This document shows, piece by piece, positions 16,641 through 25,600 of a stretch of DNA of 50,015 bases. The notes below the pieces were generated by a model. The model did not search any database. It worked only from the letters and a program-made list of their open reading frames with translations, and had not been told where the DNA came from. Position 1 is the stretch's first letter; each line of letters begins with the position of its first letter. Source of the stretch: an uncultured Alphaproteobacteria bacterium (GTDB lineage Bacteria > Pseudomonadota > Alphaproteobacteria > Rhodobacterales > Rhodobacteraceae); contig CACBAO010000011.1 of NCBI GenBank assembly GCA_902537235.1, positions 1 to 50,015 on the forward strand, given 5' to 3'. Both the position numbers and the translations under genes were made by a program.

Positions 16641-17768
16641 ATGAACATTCAAAATAAACTGAATTTCTCTAGAAGGATCAGAAGAACGCCTTTTACTACC
16701 TCTGTTGAAAAGCATGGAGTAACAGGATTTTCCGTTGTGAACCATACACTACTTCCTAAGTCATTTCAAAACTCAATTGAAGATGATTATTTGCACCTAC
16801 AAAAACATGCTCAAATTTGGGACGTTGGCTGTCAGAGACAAGTTGAAATTAAAGGTAAAGACTCGCTCAAACTTATTGAGTTAATGACGCCAAGATCAAT
16901 CTCAAAACTTCAACCAGGAAAATGTCTTTACATTCCCTTGACCGATGAAAATGGTGGCATAATCAATGATCCTATTCTTATCAAAATAAGTGCTGATCAT
17001 TATTATCTATCCGTTGCAGACTCAGATGTGTTATTGTGGGCTAGAGGATTAGCTATTGGTTTTGGCTTAAACGTAAGAATAAGAGAACCTGACGTGTGGC
17101 CTTTGGCAGTACAAGGACCAAAAGCTGCTGATGTTTTGGCCAAAGTTTTTGGTGAGCGCATATATTCAATTAAAAAATTCAATTTTGACTATTTTTCACT
17201 TGATGGCTCTTCTCAACTAATAGCCAAAACCGGTTACTCTAGAATTGGTGGTTTTGAAATCTATCTGTCTCGACCAGAACTCGGTTCATATCTATGGGAA
17301 ACAATTTTAGGAGCTGGTAGATCAGAAAATATAAGGCCAGGTTCTCCAAACATAATAGATCGAGTTGAAGCAGGATTATTATCCTATGGTAATGAAATGA
17401 CCGTTGAGAACACACCACTGGAATGTAATATGGATAAGTTCTTGGATATATATAAAGAGGCAGATTATATCGGGAAAAAAGTTCTCCAGCGGCAGATCAG
17501 ATATGGCATTAAAAGACGTATAAAAGGTGTTATTTATAAAGGGCCTAAACTTCCAACAATATCAAGACCACTACAAGTTTTTGATATAGATAAAAGAACT
17601 ATAGTCGGAAGCTTAACTTCAGGAGCATTCTCACCTCATTTTGAGAGTAATATTGGGGTTGGCATGGTCAAATATGGATACTGGGATAATAACAAAAAAA
17701 TATTAGTTAATATCGCTGACCAGGAGTTTAGAGAAGGATTAATCAAAGACCTTCCTTTAATTCAATGA
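16641..17768 (+). CDS. dmdA: DmdA/GcvT-family THF-dependent demethylase
   Basis: A 375-residue protein of the GcvT fold, close to DMSP demethylase DmdA in length (about 370) and along the whole sequence. Matches include RRIRRTPFTTSVEKHGVT, VNHTLLPKSF, IWDVGCQRQVEIKG, LADSDVLLW-like SVADSDVLLWARG, PLAVQGPKAADVLAKVFG, TGYSRIGGFEIY and IDRVEAGLLSYGNEMT. DmdA moves one methyl of dimethylsulfoniopropionate to THF, giving methylmercaptopropionate and 5-methyl-THF. The pocket cannot be read without a structure, so a glycine-betaine or related onium demethylase is possible. No dmdB, dmdC or dmdD is near. It lies between the TTR-like gene (3 bases) and the keto-acid cleavage enzyme (7 bases), whose predicted product is an onium acid. 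That context fits a demethylation step. Confidence 0.75.
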   Translation: MNIQNKLNFSRRIRRTPFTTSVEKHGVTGFSVVNHTLLPKSFQNSIEDDYLHLQKHAQIWDVGCQRQVEIKGKDSLKLIELMTPRSISKLQPGKCLYIPLTDENGGIINDPILIKISADHYYLSVADSDVLLWARGLAIGFGLNVRIREPDVWPLAVQGPKAADVLAKVFGERIYSIKKFNFDYFSLDGSSQLIAKTGYSRIGGFEIYLSRPELGSYLWETILGAGRSENIRPGSPNIIDRVEAGLLSYGNEMTVENTPLECNMDKFLDIYKEADYIGKKVLQRQIRYGIKRRIKGVIYKGPKLPTISRPLQVFDIDKRTIVGSLTSGAFSPHFESNIGVGMVKYGYWDNNKKILVNIADQEFREGLIKDLPLIQ

Positions 17769-17775
17769 GGTAAGA

Positions 17776-18681
17776 ATGGCTCTGGCTATTAATAAAAATG
17801 TATTTATTACCTGTGCTGTGACTGGTTCGGGAAGTTCACAAGATAAAAGTCGAGAAGTGCCGAGGTCGCCAAAAGAAATTGCAGATAGTGCGATTGACGC
17901 AGCTAAAGCTGGAGCGGCTATTGTACATTGTCATGTAAGAGATCCCGAAACCGGTATACCAAGCCGTCGCATTGATCTCTATGAAGAAGTAACAAAAAGA
18001 ATCAGAGACTCCGAAACCGACGTCGTTTTGAACTTAACTACCGGAATGGGAGGCGATATTTATCTTGGTCTCGACGCTGAAAACCCACTGCCACTTAAAG
18101 AACCAGAAACAGATATGATAGGGGCATCGGAGAGAATAATGCATCTTGTTACATGTAAGCCAGAAATCTGCACTTTAGATTGTGGCACAATGAATTTTGC
18201 TGAGGATAACTATGTAATGACCAACACGCCGGGAATGCTAATGGCGATGGCTTCAAAGATCACCAATTTAGGTATTCTTCCTGAGATTGAAGTTTTTGAT
18301 ACAGGACATCTGTGGCTGGCAAAAAAACTTGTTAACGAAGGTCTGATAAGAGATCCCGTTCTTTTACAGCTTTGTATGGGTATACCGTGGGGCGCACCAA
18401 ATGATATAAATACGTTTCTGTCTCTAGTGAATAATATTCCAAAAGACTGGACTTGGTCTGCATTTTCTATAGGGCAATTTCAGATCCCTTATGTTGCAAT
18501 GGCTACTCTGGCAGGAGGAAATGTCAGAGTGGGGTTGGAAGATAATATTTGGCTGGAAAAAGGAAGGTTAGCAAAGAATTACCAGTTGGTTGAAAAAGCT
18601 GTAAATGTCATCGAAAACTTCGGCAGTAAGGTCATGTCACCGAAAGAAGTTCGTGACAAGCTTCGTTTGAAAAAACAATAA
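17776..18681 (+). CDS. cdhC: Beta-keto acid cleavage enzyme (BKACE), 3-dehydrocarnitine-type
   Basis: A 301-residue zinc-dependent BKACE protein (DUF849). The His51-x-His53 pair in IVHCHVRDPETG and the Glu in VRVGLEDNIW are family metal ligands; NLTTGMGG and PEICTLDCGTMNF are also typical. The family condenses a 3-keto acid with acetyl-CoA and splits it into acetoacetate and a new acyl-CoA. Adjacent to a carnitine-dehydrogenase/thioesterase fusion (2-base gap), it is best read as CdhC, which turns 3-dehydrocarnitine into betainyl-CoA. BKACE members differ widely in substrate, so a sulfonium or other 3-keto acid is possible. An ATGAGGTAAGA stretch before the ATG at 17776 provides the ribosome site. 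Confidence 0.83.
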   Translation: MALAINKNVFITCAVTGSGSSQDKSREVPRSPKEIADSAIDAAKAGAAIVHCHVRDPETGIPSRRIDLYEEVTKRIRDSETDVVLNLTTGMGGDIYLGLDAENPLPLKEPETDMIGASERIMHLVTCKPEICTLDCGTMNFAEDNYVMTNTPGMLMAMASKITNLGILPEIEVFDTGHLWLAKKLVNEGLIRDPVLLQLCMGIPWGAPNDINTFLSLVNNIPKDWTWSAFSIGQFQIPYVAMATLAGGNVRVGLEDNIWLEKGRLAKNYQLVEKAVNVIENFGSKVMSPKEVRDKLRLKKQ

Positions 18682-18683
18682 TT

Positions 18684-20150
18684 ATGGAAAATTTAAGTGT
18701 GACATGTATAGGAGCTGGCGTAATAGGGTCTGGTTGGGCTGCCCGCTTATTGGTTAATGGAATAAATGTAAACGTTTTTGATAAAAGCCCAGAAAGCTAC
18801 AATAGAACACGATTATCCGTTGAAAGAGCTAAAAAATATTTCTCTCAATTGACTAAGGCCCCTTTAAGAGAAATGGGCAGTCTTACTTTTGACAAGTCTT
18901 TGGAAGATGCTCTAAAAAGGTCCACTTATATAATTGAAAGTCTTCCGGAAAATTTACAATTGAAGCATAAACTTTATAAAGAAATTGAGCACATTTCAAA
19001 TAATTCAATTATTTTGTCGTCTACTTCAGGTTTCAAGCCCACTGACCTTCAAAAGCATATGAAAAATCCTCAAAGTTTGCTCGTTACACACCCTTTCAAC
19101 CCAGTGTATCTGATGCCTTTGGTTGAGCTAGTTCCAGGCCAAGAAAGAGATCAGAAAATTATTGATGATGTGCACCATTTATTGGAATACATAGGCATGG
19201 AACCTATAATAATCAAAAAAGAAATAGATGCTTTTGTCGCTGACAGGATGCTAGAGGCGATGTGGCGCGAAGCATTGTGGCTTATAAAAGATGATATTTG
19301 CACTACTAAGGAGCTAGACGATATTATCACGTCTAGCTTTGGAATACGATTTGCTCAAATGGGAATGTTTGAAAGCTACCGTATTGCTGGAGGAGATAAA
19401 GGCATGCGTCATTTCCTTGATCAATTTGGTCCTGCACTAAAATGGCCTTGGTCCAGATTGACAGATGTACCAGAGTTTAATTCTGATTTAATAGATAAAA
19501 TTTGTTCTCAATCAGATGCTCAATCAGATATGTATAGCATCTCCGAGTTAGAAGATATTAGGGACAAAAACTTGGTTGAATTACAGAAAGCTCTTCGCAA
19601 CAACCGTTGGGGATCTGGACGAATACTAGCGAGCTATGAGAAAGATCTTTTCGATGAACAATCAAAAGAGGCAGAAAAAGCTAGTGGAAAAATAAGTAGT
19701 GACCTGCTTATTACCTACACAAAAACGATACCTCCTGAATGGGCAGATTATAATGGCCATATGACAGAATATCGTTATCTCAACTGTTTTGGCGATGCCT
19801 CAGATGCTGTAATGCTCCATATAGGCTGTGATAGAGCCTATATCGAAGCTGGTAATTCCTATTTCACCGTTGAGACAAATATTAGGCACCTAAACGAGCT
19901 TAAGGTAGGGCAAGAAGTATATATAGAAACTAAAGTTTTAAAGGGAACTGAGAAAAAATTGCACGTTTTTCATATGTTGAAAAATACAGAAGGAGAACTT
20001 TTTGCTACCGGTGAACATCTTCTTCTACACGTTTCTTTAAAAACTAGAAAAACTTGTCCAGCAAGTAAACCTCTTATCAACAAATTGATAGAACTTCAAA
20101 AGCAGCATCAAGAAATAAGTGTTCCATTAGAGCCGAAAATAATTGTTTAG
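18684..20150 (+). CDS. cdhAB: L-carnitine dehydrogenase fused to thioesterase
   Basis: A 488-residue two-domain enzyme. Residues 1 to about 320 form a 3-hydroxyacyl-CoA-dehydrogenase-type NAD domain with GAGVIGSGWA (10-19), SSTSG and HPFNPVYLMPLVELV (His136 region). These are the form seen in L-carnitine dehydrogenase, which acts on free 3-hydroxy acids. Residues about 342-488 form a hotdog thioesterase with WADYNGHMTEYRY (Asp355). Rhizobial carnitine dehydrogenases of about 490 residues share this layout. Predicted chemistry: oxidation of L-carnitine to 3-dehydrocarnitine, then, after the BKACE step, hydrolysis of betainyl-CoA to glycine betaine. It is last in the operon and runs convergently into the AhpD-like gene, 28 bases away, without an obvious terminator. 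Confidence 0.86.
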   Translation: MENLSVTCIGAGVIGSGWAARLLVNGINVNVFDKSPESYNRTRLSVERAKKYFSQLTKAPLREMGSLTFDKSLEDALKRSTYIIESLPENLQLKHKLYKEIEHISNNSIILSSTSGFKPTDLQKHMKNPQSLLVTHPFNPVYLMPLVELVPGQERDQKIIDDVHHLLEYIGMEPIIIKKEIDAFVADRMLEAMWREALWLIKDDICTTKELDDIITSSFGIRFAQMGMFESYRIAGGDKGMRHFLDQFGPALKWPWSRLTDVPEFNSDLIDKICSQSDAQSDMYSISELEDIRDKNLVELQKALRNNRWGSGRILASYEKDLFDEQSKEAEKASGKISSDLLITYTKTIPPEWADYNGHMTEYRYLNCFGDASDAVMLHIGCDRAYIEAGNSYFTVETNIRHLNELKVGQEVYIETKVLKGTEKKLHVFHMLKNTEGELFATGEHLLLHVSLKTRKTCPASKPLINKLIELQKQHQEISVPLEPKIIV

Positions 20151-20178
20151 TACTTTTATAGAATAGTTACTAAAATTT

Positions 20179-20748
20179 TTATCGGCCCATGGTATAAAAT
20201 TCCTCATTAGGTAACATTGAAAATGTGTTTGCTAGTCGATTACTCATAGCAAAGAAAGACGCAACTGAGGCTATTCTCCACGCGTCTTCAAGATCAAAAC
20301 CAAAACTTTCTAAAATTTTAAAATCAGAGTCATTTATGCTCTGCGACTCCTTTGCTACTTTCACGGCAAAATCTAGCATAGCCCGTTGTCTCTCAGTTAT
20401 TTTACTCTTTTTATAGTTTATAGCTATTTGGTCTGAAATATTTTTATCTTTGGATCTTATTCTCAAAACCGCTCCATGAGAAACGACACAATAAAGACAA
20501 TCATTTTGTGCGGAGGTAGCCACAACGATCATCTCCAATTCGGCTTTCGTTAAATTACATTCTGTCTCCATAATAGCATCATAGTAGGTACAAAAACCTC
20601 TGAACTCATCAGGTTTTCTTGCCATTATCATAAAGACATTTGGTACAAACCCTGTCTTTTCTTGCACTGACTGAATCTTCGTTTTCACGTCCTCTGGTAA
20701 GTCCTCCAAATTTGGTATCGCCGATCTGCTAATAGGTCTATTGTCCAT
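20179..20748 (-). CDS. Peroxidase-related AhpD/CMD-family protein
   Basis: A 189-residue all-helical protein of the carboxymuconolactone decarboxylase/AhpD superfamily, close to the uncharacterised peroxidase-related group. Cys84 and Cys87 in DCLYCVVSHG with His91 form the CxxC-x3-H motif used for peroxide or disulfide chemistry. MLDFAVKVAKES and SNRLANTF fit the family. The ATG at 20746-20748 overlaps the end of the enoyl-CoA hydratase gene by 11 bases, so it is the last gene of the long minus-strand transcript. A role in removing peroxide made by flavoenzymes or in thiol redox is possible; nothing closer can be said. Confidence 0.78.
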   Translation of the reverse strand: MDNRPISRSAIPNLEDLPEDVKTKIQSVQEKTGFVPNVFMIMARKPDEFRGFCTYYDAIMETECNLTKAELEMIVVATSAQNDCLYCVVSHGAVLRIRSKDKNISDQIAINYKKSKITERQRAMLDFAVKVAKESQSINDSDFKILESFGFDLEDAWRIASVASFFAMSNRLANTFSMLPNEEFYTMGR

Positions 20749-21553
20749 TGCTCTCTCCTTTTTTTAACCAAGGCGCAGGTTTCTTTTCAAAAAAGGCCTT
20801 AATACCCTGTTTACCCTCCTCTGACTCCCAGCTGCTAGCAAGAATATTTGTTGTTATCTCGAAAAAATTTTCTGCTTGTTCCCCTGTAAGGCTCTTCAAT
20901 AGCTCTTTTGATTTTTTAATTGCGTCTGGTGAACATTTTAATATGTTATCGATTTCCTGCAATTTTAATGACCGAATTTCCTTATTATCCTTACAAACAT
21001 AATGAATAAGACCCATCTTGTAGGCCAATTCAGCATCAAAAATCTTACCACTGAAAAATACGTTACGACCGTAACTTTCTCCTAATTTCTTAATTACGAA
21101 TGGTCCAATTGTCGCGGGAATCAAACCTAGCCTTGTTTCTGTAAGGCCAAACTTTGAAGCTTGAGAAACAATTACCGTGTCAGATACGGAGATTAGGCCT
21201 AGGCCTCCACCAAATGCACTTCCAGAGACTATAGAAATCAATGGCATCGGTAGACTATTCATTGTTGCCAACATTTTTGCCAGCGCTCTAGCCTCAACCA
21301 ATTTTTCCTCTTTAGATTTTTTTTCTTGCTCTTTCATCCAATTTAAATCCCCTCCAGCGCAAAATGTTTTCCCATTTGCTTGAAGAAAAACTAGTCGAAT
21401 ACTGTCTTGCGTTTTTACATACTGGCCAGCTTCTTCTAACTCATCAATCATTTTTCTACTCATAGCGTTATGCTTATCGGGCCTATTCAAAGTAATTTCA
21501 CACACGCCTTGAGGATTGATATTTACTTCAATCTCTTTAAATTTATTTTTCAC
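20738..21553 (-). CDS. liuC: Enoyl-CoA hydratase family, probable methylglutaconyl-CoA hydratase
   Basis: A 271-residue crotonase. [11 protein letters not shown] and [10 protein letters not shown] form the oxyanion hole, and Glu in [17 protein letters not shown] is a catalytic candidate. The DLNWMK form is typical of 3-methylglutaconyl-CoA hydratase, the leucine step between methylcrotonyl-CoA carboxylase and HMG-CoA lyase. No other hydratase is in the liu cluster at 32638-38213, so this gene probably fills the gap although the urea block separates them. The start is GTG at 21551-21553, sharing a GTGA overlap with the ureG stop, so it is translated from the urease message. Other short-chain enoyl-CoA substrates are possible. 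Confidence 0.82.
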   Translation of the reverse strand: MKNKFKEIEVNINPQGVCEITLNRPDKHNAMSRKMIDELEEAGQYVKTQDSIRLVFLQANGKTFCAGGDLNWMKEQEKKSKEEKLVEARALAKMLATMNSLPMPLISIVSGSAFGGGLGLISVSDTVIVSQASKFGLTETRLGLIPATIGPFVIKKLGESYGRNVFFSGKIFDAELAYKMGLIHYVCKDNKEIRSLKLQEIDNILKCSPDAIKKSKELLKSLTGEQAENFFEITTNILASSWESEEGKQGIKAFFEKKPAPWLKKGESNGQ

Positions 21554-22158
21554 GCTTTAAGATTTCCCATTTTCATAATCTCACCTTTTACAGCATCCAC
21601 ACCTTTTTCTTCCTTCAAACTTGTAAGTAAGACAGGTTTACCATTTCTTTTAGAAATAGCATCTTGAAGCATTTGGTCTACAGAAACATCCACATATTCC
21701 GCTAAATCAATTTTATTAATAATTAAAAGGTCAGATCTCATTATTGCAGGCCCCCCTTTTCTTGGTATTTCTTCTCCCATACAGACATCAATCATAAAGA
21801 TCGTATAATCTACAAGTTCTGGACTGAAAGTTGCAGAGAGATTATCTCCTCCACTTTCCAATAAGATAAGATCGAGATCAGGAAATTTAGCGGATAGCTT
21901 ATCTACGGCTTGTAAGTTAATAGACGCGTCCTCTCTGATTGCTGTATGAGGACATCCACCCGTTTCTACCGCTAATATCCTTTCCGAGTTGATCACCTGT
22001 TTTTTCATTAATATTTCCGCATCCTCTTTAGTGTATATGTCATTTGTAATTACAGCCATTGATAGGGATTCTGAAAAGACCTTACATAAGCTAGCTGTAA
22101 GGCTAGTTTTACCAGCTCCAACTGGTCCACCGAGACCAACTCTAAAGGCATCTCCCAT
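21550..22158 (-). CDS. ureG: Urease accessory GTPase UreG
   Basis: A 202-residue SIMIBI-class GTPase needed to deliver nickel to urease. The P-loop [11 protein letters not shown] is near the N-terminus; [17 protein letters not shown] holds the Cys-Pro-His nickel/zinc motif; [10 protein letters not shown] provides the guanine-binding NKxD. Length is typical, and the ATG is at 22156-22158, 12 bases after ureF. Its TGA overlaps the start of liuC. It acts in the cytoplasm with UreD, UreF and UreE. Confidence 0.97.
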   Translation of the reverse strand: MGDAFRVGLGGPVGAGKTSLTASLCKVFSESLSMAVITNDIYTKEDAEILMKKQVINSERILAVETGGCPHTAIREDASINLQAVDKLSAKFPDLDLILLESGGDNLSATFSPELVDYTIFMIDVCMGEEIPRKGGPAIMRSDLLIINKIDLAEYVDVSVDQMLQDAISKRNGKPVLLTSLKEEKGVDAVKGEIMKMGNLKA

Positions 22159-22170
22159 CTCAAAACTCCC

Positions 22171-22797
22171 CTAAGACTTAAATACTTTTCCTTGAAATTC
22201 CTCATGCAATAGTGTGCACGTATCGGTCAAATAACAAGAGGAAAATAAATCCTTGTCCCCAGATAATAGCACTTTGTGTGATATCTCATTTATTTTTTCG
22301 AAAAGATTTTTCAAAATATTTGTTGATCTTTTATGGCCTAAAGGTAATAGGCGCTGAGCAGCGGCTATCAAATTACTTATATTCGATTGCAAGAATAAAG
22401 GCACTAATTCCTCTATTTTTAATTTATGTTTTTTCGCTGCGGTGCCAAGAGCAATAGGATAGGGAAGACCCAATTGGGTATCGCTAGCTTTGGCAAAATT
22501 ATCTCCGGTCATAACTTGCTCATTAAGTTTTAAGGCAGAACAAGAAAAAGCCAAACATAACTCTGTTAAATCATCTAAATCTTTATCTGTCGAGATTTGA
22601 TAAGCCAGCTTTAAGAATATTGCGTCATTCCTTAAAAAACCATGTTCTAGATTATTTTCAATCCACACAACTAAATCAGCTTCATTTTTAACCATCGATT
22701 GACTAACAGCATACTCAAGCCCCTGTGAAAAATTAAAGCTCCCTGTAGGAAAGCTCGGTGAAAGCCATTGAAACATTAATTGGTTTTTTCTATACAT
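22171..22797 (-). CDS. ureF: Urease accessory protein UreF
   Basis: A 208-residue helical protein. The N-terminal LMFQWLSPSFPTGSFNFSQGLE and the later GLPYPIALGTAA are UreF hallmarks, and the Ser-Asn-Leu-Ile-Ala-Ala-Ala-Gln-Arg segment matches its C-terminal half. UreF bridges UreD and UreG in the nickel-insertion complex and influences GTP hydrolysis by UreG. It lies between ureE (15-base gap) and ureG. No irregularity is seen. Confidence 0.94.
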   Translation of the reverse strand: MYRKNQLMFQWLSPSFPTGSFNFSQGLEYAVSQSMVKNEADLVVWIENNLEHGFLRNDAIFLKLAYQISTDKDLDDLTELCLAFSCSALKLNEQVMTGDNFAKASDTQLGLPYPIALGTAAKKHKLKIEELVPLFLQSNISNLIAAAQRLLPLGHKRSTNILKNLFEKINEISHKVLLSGDKDLFSSCYLTDTCTLLHEEFQGKVFKS

Positions 22798-22811
22798 GAT
22801 AGTTCAGATAA

Positions 22812-23258
22812 CTAGTGGGTATGGGTAAAGGTTCGACCTACCCCATACGCGCCTGAGAGAGGTGTGAAGCAATCTTGGAAATATGAAACTTTACAGTTTA
22901 GTTTTTTAAGCATATCTGCAATTACCTTATCTTCTCTTAATATAATAGCGTCGTTACTGATAGCACAATTTAAATGCCGATTGCCAATATGCCATATAGC
23001 TTTCATTAGATCGATCGTATTTTTCGTTTCTACACGCATAAGTGCTTCTTTAGCGGCTAATACTTTTATCTTTTTTTTACTTTTTAAAATTAATGTACCA
23101 TTAACCGGTAATTCAGTTGCTTTATCCAATGATAAAAAAAACTCATAACCACTATCCGAAACAAGTTTTATTTTTCGTTTAAATCGTGCATCAAAATCTA
23201 GAGAAATAGTATCATTAAACTCCAAACTTTTCTCTGTGATTTCTTCTACTGTATCCAT
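22812..23258 (-). CDS. ureE: Urease nickel metallochaperone UreE
   Basis: A 148-residue UreE: an N-terminal peptide-binding domain, then a metal-binding domain with WHIGNRHLNCAI containing the central His pair. AYGVGRTFTHTH closes the protein; the long His-rich tail of some UreE is reduced to two His. The start is the ATG at 23256-23258, one base after the ureC stop; a longer in-frame reading to 23309 would overlap ureC by 50 bases and adds residues not seen in the family. It brings nickel to the UreG-UreF-UreD complex. Confidence 0.92.
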   Translation of the reverse strand: MDTVEEITEKSLEFNDTISLDFDARFKRKIKLVSDSGYEFFLSLDKATELPVNGTLILKSKKKIKVLAAKEALMRVETKNTIDLMKAIWHIGNRHLNCAISNDAIILREDKVIADMLKKLNCKVSYFQDCFTPLSGAYGVGRTFTHTH

Positions 23259-23259
23259 A

Positions 23260-24969
23260 TCAATATAAAAAATATCGCTGTGCCATAGGTAATTCTTTAG
23301 CGGGCTCACAAGTTATTAATTCTCCATCTAGCCGTACTTCATAAGTTTCAGGATCCACCTCAATCTCTGGACATCGATCGTTCAGCTTCATACTTTTTTT
23401 GGATATATTTCTTGTATTCTCTATGGGAACAATTTTTTTCCTTAAAGCAAGCTCATCTAGGCCTTTATTTTCACTTGCCGATTGAGAAACAAATATGATT
23501 GAGTTTGTCTCCATTGACCTTCCATACGCACCGAACATCGGTCTGCTATATACCGGTTGAGGAGTTGGGATAGACGCGTTGGGATCTCCCATTTGAGCAC
23601 AGGTAATAACACCACCTAACAGTACCATTTCAGGCTTTACACCAAAAAAAGCTGTATTCCATAAAACGAAGTCAGCTCTTTTTCCAATTTCTATACTGCC
23701 TATATGATTTGACATACCATGTGCTATCGCTGGATTAATGGTATATTTCGCTATATATCTTTTTATGCGTAGATTGTCATTCTCACCCTTTTCCTCGGAC
23801 AACCTTCCTCGCTGCTTTTTCATTTTGTCGGCTGTTTGCCATGTTCGGATAATAACTTCTCCAACGCGGCCCATTGCTTGGCTATCGGAAGCAATAATGG
23901 ACATAGCACCAACATCATGAAGTATATCCTCTGCTGCAATTGTTTCTTTTCTAATCCTGCTTTCTGCAAAAGCGACATCCTCAGGTATAGATTTGTCAAG
24001 GTGATGACATACCATTAACATATCCAGATGCTCTTCAATAGTATTGACGGTATATGGTCTGGTTGGGTTGGTCGAGGAGGGAATAACATTTTCTTCTCCA
24101 GCGAGCTTAATAATATCCGGCGCGTGTCCACCCCCAGCTCCCTCAGTATGGAAAGCATGTATTGTTCGTCCCCCAATCGCCTTAATAGTATTTTCTACAA
24201 ATCCACTCTCATTGAGAGTATCGGTATGAATCATTACTTGCACATCTAATTCGTTAGCTACCTTTAAACAGCAATCAATAGCTCCTGGCGTAGTGCCCCA
24301 GTCCTCATGAAGCTTAAGAGAAGAAGCGCCTGCCCTGACTTGTTCCCTTAGAGCCTCGGGTAGACTTGCATTCCCTTTCCCAGCGAAAGATAAATTCATA
24401 GGAAAGGCATCGGCTGATTGCAGCATTTTCCCAATGTTCCAAGGACCTGGGGTGCATGTGGTTGCAAGTGTTCCATGCGCAGGACCAGTTCCGCCCCCTA
24501 ACATGGTAGTGAGTCCCGAATGAAGTGCATCTTCAATTTGTTGGGGACAAATAAAATGAATATGAGCATCCATTCCACCAGCTGTCAGAATTTTTCCTTC
24601 CCCAGCGATGACCTCTGTTGCTGGACCAACTATTATATTTACTCCACTTTGAATGTCTGGGTTTCCCGCTTTTCCTATAGAGTGGATCCTTCCATCTTTT
24701 ACACCGATATCTGCTTTGTATATTCCTAAGTAATCGATTACTAATGCATTAGTTACGACTAAATCAACTGCTCCATCTGCTCTCGTAACTTGGCTCTGTC
24801 CCATTCCATCTCTTATGACTTTACCACCACCGAACTTTACTTCCTCTCCATATACAGTGTAGTCGTGTTCAACCTCTGCAAATAGTTCAGTATCAGCCAA
24901 TCTCACTCTGTCTCCAGTTGTTGGCCCAAAAATGCTTGCATACTTTTCTCTAGAAACTTTCTGTGCCAT
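23260..24969 (-). CDS. ureC: Urease alpha (catalytic) subunit
   Basis: A 569-residue catalytic subunit hydrolysing urea to ammonia and carbamate. All active-site residues are in place: His136 and His138 ([10 protein letters not shown]), carbamylated Lys219 (LKLHEDWG), His248 and His274 as nickel ligands, catalytic His322 in CHHLD and Asp362 in SDSQAMG. The length is standard. The ATG at 24967-24969 shares a TAATG overlap with the ureB stop. It forms the trimer-based urease with UreA and UreB in the cytoplasm, fed by the Urt transporter encoded upstream on the same strand. Confidence 0.98.
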   Translation of the reverse strand: MAQKVSREKYASIFGPTTGDRVRLADTELFAEVEHDYTVYGEEVKFGGGKVIRDGMGQSQVTRADGAVDLVVTNALVIDYLGIYKADIGVKDGRIHSIGKAGNPDIQSGVNIIVGPATEVIAGEGKILTAGGMDAHIHFICPQQIEDALHSGLTTMLGGGTGPAHGTLATTCTPGPWNIGKMLQSADAFPMNLSFAGKGNASLPEALREQVRAGASSLKLHEDWGTTPGAIDCCLKVANELDVQVMIHTDTLNESGFVENTIKAIGGRTIHAFHTEGAGGGHAPDIIKLAGEENVIPSSTNPTRPYTVNTIEEHLDMLMVCHHLDKSIPEDVAFAESRIRKETIAAEDILHDVGAMSIIASDSQAMGRVGEVIIRTWQTADKMKKQRGRLSEEKGENDNLRIKRYIAKYTINPAIAHGMSNHIGSIEIGKRADFVLWNTAFFGVKPEMVLLGGVITCAQMGDPNASIPTPQPVYSRPMFGAYGRSMETNSIIFVSQSASENKGLDELALRKKIVPIENTRNISKKSMKLNDRCPEIEVDPETYEVRLDGELITCEPAKELPMAQRYFLY

Positions 24970-25274
24970 TATAAATCACCCATTATTTTTTTATTAAACC
25001 CATATACTTTTCTGTCCCCATGAAAAGAAATCAAATTTATAGTTTTCGTTTGGCCTGGTTCAAACCGTATCGCCGTTCCGGAGATAATATCAAGTCTCAT
25101 ACCTCTTGATTTCTCTCTTGAAAATTTTAATGCTTCATTGGTCTCAAAAAAATGATAGTGACTTCCTACTTGAATAGGGCGGTCTCCAGTATTGGACACC
25201 TCAACTTCTATAGCTTCTGAGCCTGAATTAATCTCTAACTCTCTTTCTGATATAATAATCTCTCCTGGTATCAT
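24969..25274 (-). CDS. ureB: Urease beta subunit
   Basis: A 101-residue structural subunit. It begins [12 protein letters not shown] and contains [17 protein letters not shown] and [18 protein letters not shown], all standard for UreB. It stabilises the UreC active-site cap. It sits 8 bases after ureA and overlaps ureC by one base (TAATG), which suggests coupled synthesis of subunits. The ATG at 25272-25274 is preceded by GAGGAAAAA. Confidence 0.97.
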   Translation of the reverse strand: MIPGEIIISERELEINSGSEAIEVEVSNTGDRPIQVGSHYHFFETNEALKFSREKSRGMRLDIISGTAIRFEPGQTKTINLISFHGDRKVYGFNKKIMGDL

Positions 25275-25282
25275 TTTTTCCT

Positions 25283-25585
25283 CTATCTGATTGGGTGATG
25301 CACTGTCACTAATTTAGTGCCATCTGGAAAAGTTGCTTCAACTTGAACTTCATGTATCATTTCAGGTACCCCCTCCATACAATCCTCTTTGGAAATTATG
25401 GTTCCCCCAGCTGACATAAGATCCGCTACGGACCGACCGTCTCTGGCCCCCTCCATTACAAAGTTTGTAATAAGAGCTATCGCTTCCGGATGGTTTAGTT
25501 TTACTCCTCTATTTTTGCGGTCAGTCGCTACCATTGCTGCCACTGCTATCATTAATTTGTCTTTTTCACGAGGCGACAGATTCAT
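25283..25585 (-). CDS. ureA: Urease gamma subunit
   Basis: A 100-residue structural subunit. It starts [20 protein letters not shown] and has [21 protein letters not shown] and [24 protein letters not shown], matching UreA from end to end. A GGGAGATATAA ribosome site precedes the ATG. The order ureD-ureA-ureB-ureC-ureE-ureF-ureG is the common proteobacterial one. Confidence 0.97.
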   Translation of the reverse strand: MNLSPREKDKLMIAVAAMVATDRKNRGVKLNHPEAIALITNFVMEGARDGRSVADLMSAGGTIISKEDCMEGVPEMIHEVQVEATFPDGTKLVTVHHPIR

Positions 25586-25600
25586 TTATATCTCCCTTAT

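Noticed and set aside
23260-23309. Longer UreE start at 23309 overlapping ureC
   Set aside because: The added residues are not found in UreE and the ATG at 23258 sits one base after the ureC stop.
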